This document shows positions 55,373 through 63,774 of a DNA stretch of 64,000 nucleotides, piece after piece; within the stretch, counting starts at the first letter, position 1; the number at the start of each line of letters is the position of its first letter. The stretch lies in NCBI GenBank assembly GCA_951812965.1, contig OX638341.1, forward strand, positions 2,958,438 through 3,022,437, given 5' to 3'. The position numbers and the translations under genes are program-made. The notes under the pieces are model-generated. The model was not told where the DNA came from, ran no database searches, and worked only from the letters and a program-made list of their open reading frames with translations. The stretch comes from an uncultured Pseudohongiella sp. GTDB taxonomy: Bacteria; Pseudomonadota; Gammaproteobacteria; Pseudomonadales; Pseudohongiellaceae.

Positions 55373-56650
55373 ATGGCTGACAAACTTCGATTTGCCGCGG
55401 CCGTTTTGCTCTGCGGCCTGACTTTTCCGGCCCTGGCAGCCGAACTGCCAATGGACTCAGCGGAAAACGTCGGCGTTTCCCCGGAACGCTTGCAACGCGT
55501 TTCCGACACGATGCAGCGATATATCGACAATGACCTGCTGGCGGGCACGATCACGCTGCTGGCGCGCGACGGCAAGGTCATCCACCTGGAGTCCCAGGGC
55601 TGGCGGCACAGGGAAGCCGGCGCCGAAATGACCGAAGACAGCATCTTCGTCATCATGTCGATGACCAAACCCATCGTCTCCACCGCCTTGATGATGCTGT
55701 ACGAGGAAGGCCGCTTCCTGTTGACCGACCCGATCACCGATTGGGTTCCCGAACTGGCGGACAAGCAGGTCATAGTGCGCGACGAATACGGCACGCGGCG
55801 CGTGCCGCCCGCGCGGCCGGTGACGATTCGCGACGTGCTGGCGCACACCGCCGGAGTCGACCCGAACCGGTCCGATCTGAGCGACTCGGAGCAACAATTG
55901 CTGGGGCGCGCCGAAACGCTGGAACAGACCATCCTGCAACGTGCGCCGCTGCCGCTGGATTTTCATCCCGGCGACGAATGGCGCTATGGCAGTTCCACGG
56001 ACTATGTGGCAATTCTGGTCGAACGGGTTTCAGGGCAGCCGCTGCGGGAATTTCTGCGTGAGCGAATTTTCGAGCCGCTGCAGATGAGCGACACGCATTA
56101 CATCGTTCCCGCCGACAAGGTGAATCGCGTCGCCGCGGTATACAGCCCCAGCGGGCCCGAGCGAACCATCGAGTTAATGCGTGCGCCGGAATACCGTGAG
56201 ACTACGTATTTCGGCGGCGTGGCGGGGTTGTCTTCGACGATCTCCGACTATTGGCGCTTCGGCCAGATGATCCTCAACGGCGGCGAGCTCGACGGCGTAC
56301 GCTTGCTGAGCCCTAAAACCGTCAGCCTGATGATCAGCAACCATACCGGCGACAAGGACATTTACGTGCGCGGCCCGGGTTACCATTTCGGCCTCGGCTT
56401 CGGCGTGCTGGACGACGCCGGCGTAGCCCGCGACCCGATGACGCCCGGCACTTTCACCTGGGGCGGCGCCTGGGGAACGCTGTTCTGGGCCGACCCGGTG
56501 GAAAACATGGTCGGCATCCTGATGACCCAGATCAGTTCCTACGGCCACATCAACGTGCGCAACGACTTCGGCGTAACCGCCATGCAGTCGATCGTCGACA
56601 GCTACGCGGCGCGGCCGTTCACCGTGGCGCCGTATCCGAAGCTGGACTAG
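55373..56650 (+). CDS. beta-lactamase-family serine hydrolase
   Basis: A 425-aa secreted serine hydrolase (signal ends LAAELP) of the class C beta-lactamase/esterase fold. SxxK is SMTK (about 101-104) and a YxS-type motif is YGSSTDY. Members include esterases and D-amino-acid peptidases; activity on antibiotics cannot be assumed. Its last about 150 bp are mirrored by a decayed copy at 59736-59920, on the far side of the TonB receptor gene. Confidence 0.85.
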   Translation: MADKLRFAAAVLLCGLTFPALAAELPMDSAENVGVSPERLQRVSDTMQRYIDNDLLAGTITLLARDGKVIHLESQGWRHREAGAEMTEDSIFVIMSMTKPIVSTALMMLYEEGRFLLTDPITDWVPELADKQVIVRDEYGTRRVPPARPVTIRDVLAHTAGVDPNRSDLSDSEQQLLGRAETLEQTILQRAPLPLDFHPGDEWRYGSSTDYVAILVERVSGQPLREFLRERIFEPLQMSDTHYIVPADKVNRVAAVYSPSGPERTIELMRAPEYRETTYFGGVAGLSSTISDYWRFGQMILNGGELDGVRLLSPKTVSLMISNHTGDKDIYVRGPGYHFGLGFGVLDDAGVARDPMTPGTFTWGGAWGTLFWADPVENMVGILMTQISSYGHINVRNDFGVTAMQSIVDSYAARPFTVAPYPKLD

Positions 56651-56697
56651 TCGGAAACTGCACTATCGGTGGCTATCGGTGGGTGAACGATGCGTTC

Positions 56698-59583
56698 TCA
56701 ATAGGTATAGGTGAACTCCACACCGTAAAGACGCGGCACGGTGGTGCCTGCATTGTGGCGGAAGAATTCGGCTTCTCCCTGGCGCAGGATTTGCAGATTT
56801 GCTACATCGTTAAAGACATTGTTGACAAAACCGCTGACCACCCAGTTACTATTCAATGAACTCCAAGTGGCGCGCAGGTCCGTGCGACTGTAGGCTTCCG
56901 CCTTTTCCGCTTCGGACTGAAAGGGCGAAAAGTAAACCTCATCAGTCCAACTGAAGATGCCGAACAGTTCAACTTGAGAACCGCCTGAAAGCGGGAGCAG
57001 ATAGCCGCCCCAGAGAGTCGCCTTCCCTTCCGGCACCTGCAAGAGTTGATTACCCTTAACGTCCTGAGTCAGGCTTTCAAACTCCGGGTACAGGGAACCC
57101 GGCGCATCGTATTTACTGGCGTCGCTGATCAGCAGGGTCTCTGTGTACTCACTGGGCGTGAAACTGAAATTGCCACCGAGAGTCAGATAATCGTTCACCA
57201 GCCAGGTAGCCTCGGCTTCGGCGCCCAATACTCTGGCTCCGGGAGCCTCAAGCACCGAAGTGGTGGTTCCGCCAATCGATGTTACTTCGGTTCCGACCGT
57301 ATGAATGTTGTCGTAGTCATAGAGATAGAACGAACCGTTTAGCTGCATGGTATTGTTGAGCAACTGGGTCTTGTAGCCAATCTCGTAGGCGATCAATTCT
57401 TCGGGATCATAGGTTGGCGTGTTACTGAAGAACACCAGGTTATACCCACCGGAGCGGTAGCCCGAGGTCGCGGAAAAATAAACCAGCGCCGAATCGGTTA
57501 CATTCCAATCGAGATTGACACGACCCGTGGTTTCTCTATCGGTTCTCATAAACGGCCGGTACACACTCAAAGCGAAGGGAATACCTCCGTTAGTTGCCTT
57601 TTCGGTCGGGACGATCAAGTTGCCATCGGCATCCGCCACCAAGCCGCCATTGATGCGATTGACCACGGCCAGACCACCGTACAGCGCAAGGAAGCCGTCG
57701 GCGCCGGTTTCCGAGTAGCGAAACAGATTTTCTTCCGCAGCTACCTGATCTTCGGCGTAACGCACTCCGAGAGTCAGAGCGAAGGTTTCGTTAATGTCCC
57801 ACACCCCTTGCGTATATGCCGCGAAAGCTTCTCGTTTTGTCTGCGTAGCGTAGAGCAGATCCGTAGCGGAAGTTGACGGACCGTTTATCACGTTCAGGGC
57901 AGGATTTGAGCCGTCGTCGCCGTACCAGGCAGAGGTTTGCAAATTATTGCCGCCTCCATTGCGCTGGCAGGAGTCCGCCGGACTTGCCACGTTACAGGAA
58001 TCCTTGGCGCTGAACAGGTTAACCATTGGCGCGCCCCCGAATGCCAGAGTGGATGCGCTGATACCGGCAAGGCCCGGAGCGCCGATGGCGGCCGCCGCCC
58101 CCGCGCTCAATGCAGTATTGTCTTCATAGGCGTTGAGCAATCGCGCTTCACCCACGGAAGAATAAAAATCGCCACGCTGATCGATGGTGGCATCGTAGAC
58201 AAAGTAACCGGAGGTGATAGACACGGAATCGCCAACGTCATAGAAGGCCTGAATCTCGTGCGAGGTGTAATCGGCTTCGTGATTTACGTAAAACTGGCGG
58301 TCATGGAACATGCTCGCCGTGTTGTCGTCATCGGTGGTGCGTTTATAAGTGAGCTTGTTGAATCCGTACAGATACTTCAGCTCCAGTCGGTCACTGACAT
58401 CCCAGGATGCGCTGAGCTGCGTACCCTGTTGCTCAAAGACTTCGCTGTTCAATCCATTGGTTGCCGCACACAGGGCATCCCCGTCTATTTCCCCAGGGAA
58501 AACGCATTCGTTATATCTTGCCGCAGTTGCGGGGGAGGTAAAGTTAAACCCATCAAGGGATGCCGCCGCGTTCTGAAAACCGTTAAAGTCTGCGAAGTCT
58601 ATGCCGGGGCGGTTGGGCTGAGCCTGGTCGATACTACCGGTGATGGGGTTGACAAAAGTCATTATCGGCTTGCTCTGGTCGTACCAGTTGTTGCTATCGT
58701 AGTTTGCCATGTCGGTGTTATCGGGATCGATAAAGCGATATCCCGGCACCAGTGAATCAGTATTGCGATACGGATTCCCTTCTTCATTTAACACCACCAA
58801 CCCACCGCCATTGGCGCCGCCGAATGAGCGATCTATTTCCATGAAATTCTGTCGTACATTAACCTCCACGGTATCGGTGGGCGTCCACTTGAACTGGCCG
58901 GCGACGTTTTCAGTGCCAAGGCTGTCTATGTCTTCGCCACCTCCAAGATCCTTCACTATGCCATCGCGGTCGCGGAGGCTGAAGTTAACTCGAGCAGACA
59001 GTGTGTCGTCAATCAGGGGAGTGTTTACCATTCCATACCATTCGTTGGTGCCGAAACTACCCAGAACGGACTTGAATGAATAATCCAGCTCATCTTCAGG
59101 CGGTTTGTAAAGCACATTGATGGCGCCGCCTACGGCGTTTCGGCCATATAGCGTGCCCTGAGGCCCGCGCAATATCTCGATTCTCTCTACATCCCAGAAC
59201 GTGGCGGCAGTGGCCGTCAACAAGTCCTCTGAGTAAATGCCGTTCATATATGTGGCAACACCGGGATCACCCCCGAGGGCCCGAAAATTTCGGCCTACGC
59301 CTCGAATGGTTGAATCGTAAGGTTGAATGGTCGTTGCCGGTATGAAGTTCTGCAAATCTTCCTGATTTCGTATTCCAAAATCGTCAAGAGATTCAGCGGT
59401 AAGTGCGGTAATCGATATGGATGTGTCCTGAATCGAAGCTTCTCTGCGCTCCGCGGTCACCGTCACTTCTTCGATTTGCCTGACGTCATCGTCCTGAGCG
59501 AATACCGCCAGTGGTATGCAGGCCGCGTAAAATAGTGCCAATGCGCTCAAAAGCGCGCCAATTTTCCTAGCAAGAAATTTCAT
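56698..59583 (-). CDS. TonB-dependent outer membrane receptor
   Basis: A 961-aa receptor: signal peptide (ALALFYAACIPLAVFAQ), plug domain starting EEVTVTAERREASIQDTSISITALTAESL with EILRGPQGTLYGRNAVGGAINV, then a beta-barrel ending in FTYTY with a terminal aromatic. It imports a large substrate across the outer membrane using TonB energy; the class (iron carrier, polysaccharide or other) is unclear. ATG at 59581-59583 is chosen; MGNEGTE at 59604 is an alternative. A hairpin lies just upstream. Confidence 0.93.
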   Translation of the reverse strand: MKFLARKIGALLSALALFYAACIPLAVFAQDDDVRQIEEVTVTAERREASIQDTSISITALTAESLDDFGIRNQEDLQNFIPATTIQPYDSTIRGVGRNFRALGGDPGVATYMNGIYSEDLLTATAATFWDVERIEILRGPQGTLYGRNAVGGAINVLYKPPEDELDYSFKSVLGSFGTNEWYGMVNTPLIDDTLSARVNFSLRDRDGIVKDLGGGEDIDSLGTENVAGQFKWTPTDTVEVNVRQNFMEIDRSFGGANGGGLVVLNEEGNPYRNTDSLVPGYRFIDPDNTDMANYDSNNWYDQSKPIMTFVNPITGSIDQAQPNRPGIDFADFNGFQNAAASLDGFNFTSPATAARYNECVFPGEIDGDALCAATNGLNSEVFEQQGTQLSASWDVSDRLELKYLYGFNKLTYKRTTDDDNTASMFHDRQFYVNHEADYTSHEIQAFYDVGDSVSITSGYFVYDATIDQRGDFYSSVGEARLLNAYEDNTALSAGAAAAIGAPGLAGISASTLAFGGAPMVNLFSAKDSCNVASPADSCQRNGGGNNLQTSAWYGDDGSNPALNVINGPSTSATDLLYATQTKREAFAAYTQGVWDINETFALTLGVRYAEDQVAAEENLFRYSETGADGFLALYGGLAVVNRINGGLVADADGNLIVPTEKATNGGIPFALSVYRPFMRTDRETTGRVNLDWNVTDSALVYFSATSGYRSGGYNLVFFSNTPTYDPEELIAYEIGYKTQLLNNTMQLNGSFYLYDYDNIHTVGTEVTSIGGTTTSVLEAPGARVLGAEAEATWLVNDYLTLGGNFSFTPSEYTETLLISDASKYDAPGSLYPEFESLTQDVKGNQLLQVPEGKATLWGGYLLPLSGGSQVELFGIFSWTDEVYFSPFQSEAEKAEAYSRTDLRATWSSLNSNWVVSGFVNNVFNDVANLQILRQGEAEFFRHNAGTTVPRLYGVEFTYTY

Positions 59584-59607
59584 TTCCGTCCCCTCGTTCC
59601 CCAAAAT

Positions 59608-59642
59608 ATTGCTTCCGAATCGTCGACTGATTCGGAAGCAAT
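59608..59642 (-). promoter_or_regulatory. 14-bp perfect inverted repeat upstream of the TonB receptor
   Basis: ATTGCTTCCGAATC (59608-59621) pairs with 59629-59642 around a 7-nt spacer GTCGACT. It ends 25 bp before the receptor start codon, in the leader or promoter. It could be an operator for a dimeric repressor or an RNA hairpin; no T-run follows it. Confidence 0.6.
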
Positions 59643-59735
59643 CGAATGACCCAGCATAGTTGAGCCATGATCCACTGTCAAAAAGACTATACGGGCTCAG
59701 CGAAAATGAGACAGTGTAAGCGATTCCAGGCCGTT

Positions 59736-59920
59736 CCCGGCGGGAACATGGTCGGCATTCCGAAGACTCGGATCCACTCCCGCAGCCACATTAGCGTGTT
59801 CAACGACTTCGGCGTCACCACAATGCAGTCGGTTGTCGACATCTATGCGGAGTGGCGCAACCCTACATTGTGGCACCGTATCCAAAACTCGATAAACTGC
59901 TTTTGGAACGGCGTACGCTT
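59736..59920 (+). pseudogene. decayed 3' end of a serine hydrolase gene
   Basis: The translation NMVGIPKTRIHSRSHISVFN and then DFGVTTMQSVVDIYAEW aligns with the end of 55373-56650 (NMVGILMTQISSYGHINVRN, DFGVTAMQSIVDSYAAR). After that a frameshift occurs: VAPYPKLD-like coding (GTGGCACCGTATCCAAAACT, near 59870-59889) continues in another frame. Nothing 5' of about 59736 resembles the gene, so only the tail survives. Confidence 0.78.
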
Positions 59921-60970
59921 CTAGCCAAGAAAAGTCTCCATGAATGACTGCAGTCCAAGTTCGATAAACCATGTCACAATGACAGCACTTACAAAAAGAA
60001 TGACAGTCAATGCAATACGTGTTCGGCGGCGGCTACGGTCAAACTGGCGTATTGCATCCCGTGACGTAAGCTCTGAAAATTTGGTTGGAGATCTGACTTG
60101 AAGTGCTCGAGCTACTACCAGATTAATCGTGTCACAAACTGATTCAGATTTTTCACCTTTAGCTAACGCATTGACTAATCCTGCACAAGCGGCATCGCCG
60201 GCTCCTATTGTTGTTAGGGGAACTACACCAGCAGGAGTTGAATTGCGATTTACGGCAGAATCAATTAGATACCAGCCATACTCACCGTCAGTAACCAGTA
60301 GCGTTCTTGTATTGAGTTTACGCTGTAATTCCTTCAGACTTTCGTCCGAAACTCCTTCCGCAATACTGAGCGCTTTCTGTAATGCAGCAGCCTCATCACG
60401 ATTCATACACAATGCGCGAGTTCCGATTGATTGCGTTGCCAGCAAGTTTAAGGCCTTCACAGCAGATGTTGCCGCTCCAACTATTGGAATATTTTGACTT
60501 TTGCTGATTTCAGAAATTTTTCTAATTACCTCTACAGATAAATTGCAATCAAAAATGATCCAGCTAAATTTCGCCGCTACTATTTCCAGCTTCGCGATAA
60601 TACTGTCGGTTGATTGACCAATGCCCATACACGAAATAGCCGAATACAAGTCTTTGTTCTTAACAGTCGCAACGAATGCACTTTCACTCAATCTCTCATC
60701 ATCAATTATGTACTTTCGAGACAGTCCACCTGCTCGCATAGCAGTCAAAACGGCACGTCCGGTAAATGACGACTTATTTAGTGCTGTTAACAAAGATGCC
60801 TTGTGTCCTAACTCTTGCATCCAGGCAGCAATATTGAGTGCAGTGCCGCCAACATCAAAATCGACCCGACTTCCTATTTTGTCCACAGATACTTCTTGGC
60901 CAACATCTTTAAATTCAGCGAAAATGTCGAGATGCGCTGAACCAATCACGAGTATATTGGCTGAAATCAC
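59921..60970 (-). CDS. PfkB-family carbohydrate/nucleoside kinase with C-terminal membrane helix
   Basis: A 349-aa kinase of the ribokinase fold. N-terminal LVIGSAHLDIFAEF and GGTALNIAAWMQELG bind substrate; the anion hole and base are in PLTTIGAGDAACAGLVNAL (about 252-270). The fold ends near residue 300; a basic stretch RSRRRTRIA and one hydrophobic helix (about 316-338) follow, which is unusual for this cytosolic family. Substrate unknown, pseudouridine- or ribose-like sugars being family possibilities. It overlaps the methyltransferase stop by 4 bp. The region is AT-rich, suggesting transfer. Confidence 0.82.
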   Translation of the reverse strand: MISANILVIGSAHLDIFAEFKDVGQEVSVDKIGSRVDFDVGGTALNIAAWMQELGHKASLLTALNKSSFTGRAVLTAMRAGGLSRKYIIDDERLSESAFVATVKNKDLYSAISCMGIGQSTDSIIAKLEIVAAKFSWIIFDCNLSVEVIRKISEISKSQNIPIVGAATSAVKALNLLATQSIGTRALCMNRDEAAALQKALSIAEGVSDESLKELQRKLNTRTLLVTDGEYGWYLIDSAVNRNSTPAGVVPLTTIGAGDAACAGLVNALAKGEKSESVCDTINLVVARALQVRSPTKFSELTSRDAIRQFDRSRRRTRIALTVILFVSAVIVTWFIELGLQSFMETFLG

Positions 60971-61674
60971 TTGGTAGCAATCATCTTAATGTTGCCAAAT
61001 TCAGATAACCAAAGTTGGAGGATATTCAGCTTGCAGTTGACTGCCAGTTGCCGAGCATCTTCCAGAGAGTAGAGGCACACTTTTCTATATATTCCGTGCT
61101 TTTCTTTCATGTTATCTGCAAGATGAAAATAACGTTTGGTTAATGTAGTACTTGGGTATCCTACAGCCAATTCACTTTCTGACCCAGACAAAGAAAGGAA
61201 TAAACTGCATTTTTTGCTTCTATTCACTATAGTTTGGATGAGATCTACCGCCTCAAAAAATCGAAGGAAATGCAAAAAACGTTGCGAATATACAATGTCT
61301 GGCATCGGACACTCTTCCCAATTAACATGACGAGCATCAGATTCTACAATCTGAATCGAGTAGCCATTGCCTGAAATCTTCGCCAATTTGTTCATTGGTT
61401 CAATGTCACACGCTATCACAGCACAGCCAATTCTCAAGAACTTGATTGCCATAGCGCCTTGGCCGCAACCGATGTCGTAAACCACGGGCCTACGTTCTCG
61501 TTCGTTATCAATATGACCTTTTGCTTCCTTTAGCGCTTGGAAATCAAGATCGTCTTCTCTTTGGCTACTAATATCCGCGCCAAAACCCGACTCCCCCACC
61601 AACACACGAAGATCCCCATGCGTGTTTAGGGATTTGCCAGAGTTTGTGTTTCGACGGCTTGGGCTCATATGCAA
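60967..61674 (-). CDS. class I SAM-dependent methyltransferase
   Basis: A 235-aa protein with the SAM-binding motif VVYDIGCGQGAMAIKFL (about 64-80), motif II acidic end VIACDIEPMNKLA, and motif for the third strand MPDIVYSQRFLHFLRFF. About 60 residues precede motif I, including a short basic N-terminus. The fold matches small-molecule methyltransferases such as the TehB-like group more than DNA methylases (no NPPY). It overlaps the kinase start by 4 bp and starts 4 bp after hepT, in the AT-rich island. Confidence 0.78.
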   Translation of the reverse strand: MHMSPSRRNTNSGKSLNTHGDLRVLVGESGFGADISSQREDDLDFQALKEAKGHIDNERERRPVVYDIGCGQGAMAIKFLRIGCAVIACDIEPMNKLAKISGNGYSIQIVESDARHVNWEECPMPDIVYSQRFLHFLRFFEAVDLIQTIVNRSKKCSLFLSLSGSESELAVGYPSTTLTKRYFHLADNMKEKHGIYRKVCLYSLEDARQLAVNCKLNILQLWLSEFGNIKMIATK

Positions 61675-61678
61675 AATT

Positions 61679-62017
61679 TCAATTGTTTGAATCGACAGCT
61701 TTCAAATTCTCAATCAATGAAGGCAAGTCTTCAATAACTGTCTTCCACACAATTTCATAGTCTACATCGAAATATCCATGAATCAGTCGGTGGCGCATAT
61801 CAATAACGTCTTTCCACGGGATATTTGGATGTGCTTTTCTGGTTTCATCACCTACCTGATTGGCCGCCTCGCCAATAATTTCAATTAGCTTAAGCACGGA
61901 CAATTGGCTTAGCCGATCTTCTTCAAATTCAATCCGAGATTTGTTACCAGCGATAGAAACCGCCTCTTGTGCCGAATCAAGCATGTCGAGAACAAGAGCT
62001 CCGTCGTCACGCTTCAT
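61679..62017 (-). CDS. hepT: HepT-type HEPN RNase toxin
   Basis: A 112-aa HEPN-domain protein with the catalytic motif RX4HXY at R75-H80-Y82 (RHRLIHGY). HepT toxins are RNases; the antitoxin MntA silences them by AMPylating the motif tyrosine. Helices 1 and 2 (VLDMLDSAQEAV, LSVLKLIEIIGEAANQV) fit the family. It overlaps mntA by 11 bp. Confidence 0.92.
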   Translation of the reverse strand: MKRDDGALVLDMLDSAQEAVSIAGNKSRIEFEEDRLSQLSVLKLIEIIGEAANQVGDETRKAHPNIPWKDVIDMRHRLIHGYFDVDYEIVWKTVIEDLPSLIENLKAVDSNN

Positions 62018-62327
62018 ATAGTACCCTCAGGGATTCGAGAATTGCTTTGCGCCTTATGTGGTTTCTGCTTTTTTCCACAGCGTTTCTAGTCACCAGGTCT
62101 ACTTTACGTCCTAACATTTCTGCCATTTCCTGTTCCATTCGTACAATTCCCAATAGTCCAGGCGTATGATCGGGTTCGAACTTTACCAGCACGTCTATGT
62201 CGCTTTCGGGGCCGAAATCACTGCGCAGGATCGAACCGTACAGACACAATTCACCTACATTCCACTTGCGGCAGAATTCCCGAATTGCTTCGGACCGAGA
62301 GGCAATGCGTTCGATTTCCCGCTCCAT
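62007..62327 (-). CDS. mntA: MntA-type nucleotidyltransferase antitoxin
   Basis: A 106-aa minimal nucleotidyltransferase with GSX10DXD complete (G31-S32, D43, D45 in GSILRSDFGPESDIDVLV). It should transfer AMP to HepT, switching off its RNase. It is the first gene of mntA-hepT-methyltransferase-kinase, in which consecutive genes overlap or are 4 bp apart. Confidence 0.92.
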   Translation of the reverse strand: MEREIERIASRSEAIREFCRKWNVGELCLYGSILRSDFGPESDIDVLVKFEPDHTPGLLGIVRMEQEMAEMLGRKVDLVTRNAVEKSRNHIRRKAILESLRVLYEA

Positions 62328-62338
62328 ATCGTCAGCAA

Positions 62339-63400
62339 CTACTGCTCGTCAAGCAGCTGGTAGATTCGGTTTATGGCCCTGGGGTCGGCGCCTGGGCCCT
62401 GGATTTGGGGGAAATTGTCGGCGTGGGCGGTCATGTCGATAGTGGTCGCGGCCTCTTCCGCCGGGATTCCCTCTTCATACATCTCGACGACCGCGGGCCA
62501 AAAGTCGCGCAGATAGGCCTGGAAGTTATCGATAAACTCGCGGCTGCGCATCACCGGGCCGTGTCCCGGCAGCCAGATGTCGAAATCGAGGGCCTTCAGC
62601 CCTTCCAGCGCCGCCGGCCATTCGTCGACATGGCCGTCGCCCATGTAGGCGAGCCCCGGAAGCATCATGTCGCCGGTGAAAACAACGCGTTCTTCGGGCA
62701 GGAAAATCACAACATCGCCGCCGGTATGGGCGCGACCGAAATGATGTAGCTGGATCTCGCGGCTGCCTCCCGCAACGACCTGGAACAGGGTCATCTTGCG
62801 GTCGAGGGTGATGTTCGGCGGCGTGGGCACGACTTCCTGGATCGCATTCATGTAATCGCGTTGCACTCGATGCCGTTCTTCCAGTTCAGCCCGCAGGCGG
62901 GGGTCGTTTTCGTTGGCGGCCTGTTCCTCGAGTTGGGCTACCAGGGTCGGCACGGGGTCGGAAAAGCTGCGGAAGGTGTTTTCCTCCAGCACATTGCCGA
63001 TATCGCCGTTCAGTTTGGCGCGGGTGAATTCATGACCGATAATTTCGACGCCTTCGGGAAAGGACTGGTTGCCGTGGGCGTGATCGAAGTGATAGTGGCT
63101 GTTGACGAGATAGCGCACGGGCTTGTCGGTGACGGCCGGGATCGAATCGATCAGCGCTCGCGCCGCAGCCGGCGTGACGTGGGAGTCTACTACAAGGGTG
63201 TCGAACTCTCCGACGAGCACCATGGCATTGCTCATGGTGTGAACGGCGCCGGTCCCGCTCACGTGCCAGACGCCTTCAGCGACTTCCTCGAAACGGTGCG
63301 TGTCGGTTTCCACTACCTGCTCCTGGGCGGCGACTTGTGCAGCCGCGAGTCCTACGGTAAGCAGGCCCAGGCAGCGTATTCCCGTCAACATCGTTTTCAT
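62339..63400 (-). CDS. MBL-fold metallohydrolase, secreted
   Basis: A 353-aa protein with a signal peptide (LAAAQVAAQEQ) and the zinc motif HYHFDHAHG (HxHxDH). Further ligands are GRAHTGGDVVIFLP, FTGDMM and LPGHGPV. These match the periplasmic MBL hydrolases related to B3-type enzymes and quinoprotein relay proteins; the substrate is not evident. MKTMLTG (63398-63400) is the better start than an ATG 19 codons upstream. GC returns to the chromosomal level. Confidence 0.87.
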   Translation of the reverse strand: MKTMLTGIRCLGLLTVGLAAAQVAAQEQVVETDTHRFEEVAEGVWHVSGTGAVHTMSNAMVLVGEFDTLVVDSHVTPAAARALIDSIPAVTDKPVRYLVNSHYHFDHAHGNQSFPEGVEIIGHEFTRAKLNGDIGNVLEENTFRSFSDPVPTLVAQLEEQAANENDPRLRAELEERHRVQRDYMNAIQEVVPTPPNITLDRKMTLFQVVAGGSREIQLHHFGRAHTGGDVVIFLPEERVVFTGDMMLPGLAYMGDGHVDEWPAALEGLKALDFDIWLPGHGPVMRSREFIDNFQAYLRDFWPAVVEMYEEGIPAEEAATTIDMTAHADNFPQIQGPGADPRAINRIYQLLDEQ

Positions 63401-63497
63401 CGGAATTCCTCGATCAGCAAAGATTGGATAATCAGCAAGGGACATTAGCCCAAGCACCCTTTGCTGTAAACCACCTATGCGCGCCCGCCTTCAGAAT

Positions 63498-63525
63498 GTA
63501 GGGGCGAGGCATGCCTCGCCCCTAC
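63498..63525. repeat. 28-bp perfect palindrome (REP-like)
   Basis: GTAGGGGCGAGGCA is followed directly by its complement, without a loop. GC-rich palindromes of this type are scattered as intergenic repeats in many bacterial genomes. Confidence 0.85.
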
Positions 63526-63611
63526 GGTCTCGCATGTATTTGAACCTGCACACCACCAGCAACTCTCATTCTGGCATCGAAGCCCGGTTCCATGAATCCC
63601 GCATGGTGCAA

Positions 63612-63751
63612 GGGACCGCGGGCGGGAGAGCCTTTTCGCGTCGTAGAGGCGGCGCGATTCAGGGACGTGTAAAACGACGCCGATTCGATTTTCGCCTCGC
63701 CATGGATGGCGAGGCGAAATTTAGCGAAAAGGCTCTCCCGCCCGCGGTCCC
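63612..63751. repeat. 140-bp nested inverted-repeat element
   Basis: The 28-bp arm 63612-63639 (starts GGGACCGCGGGCGGG) is exactly complementary to 63724-63751. Inside the 84-bp interval is a second perfect 14-bp repeat, TTTCGCCTCGCCAT (63690-63703), pairing with 63706-63719. No target-site duplication is obvious. It begins 23 bp after the stop of the synthetase gene, so in that transcript it would form a very stable structure. Confidence 0.88.
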
Positions 63752-63774
63752 GATCGAAGCCTCGGCCCGCTGGT

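Larger units (their letters stand above)
63401..63774. other. repeat-rich intergenic spacer
   Basis: A 374-bp gap with no credible gene. It contains a 28-bp palindrome (63498-63525) and a large nested inverted repeat (63612-63751). Both carry GGCGAGGC/GCCTCGCC units. Confidence 0.6.

Noticed and set aside
55373-56650. Antibiotic-resistance beta-lactamase
   Set aside because: The fold and SMTK motif fit the broad serine hydrolase family, which is mostly esterases and peptidases; nothing points to a resistance enzyme.
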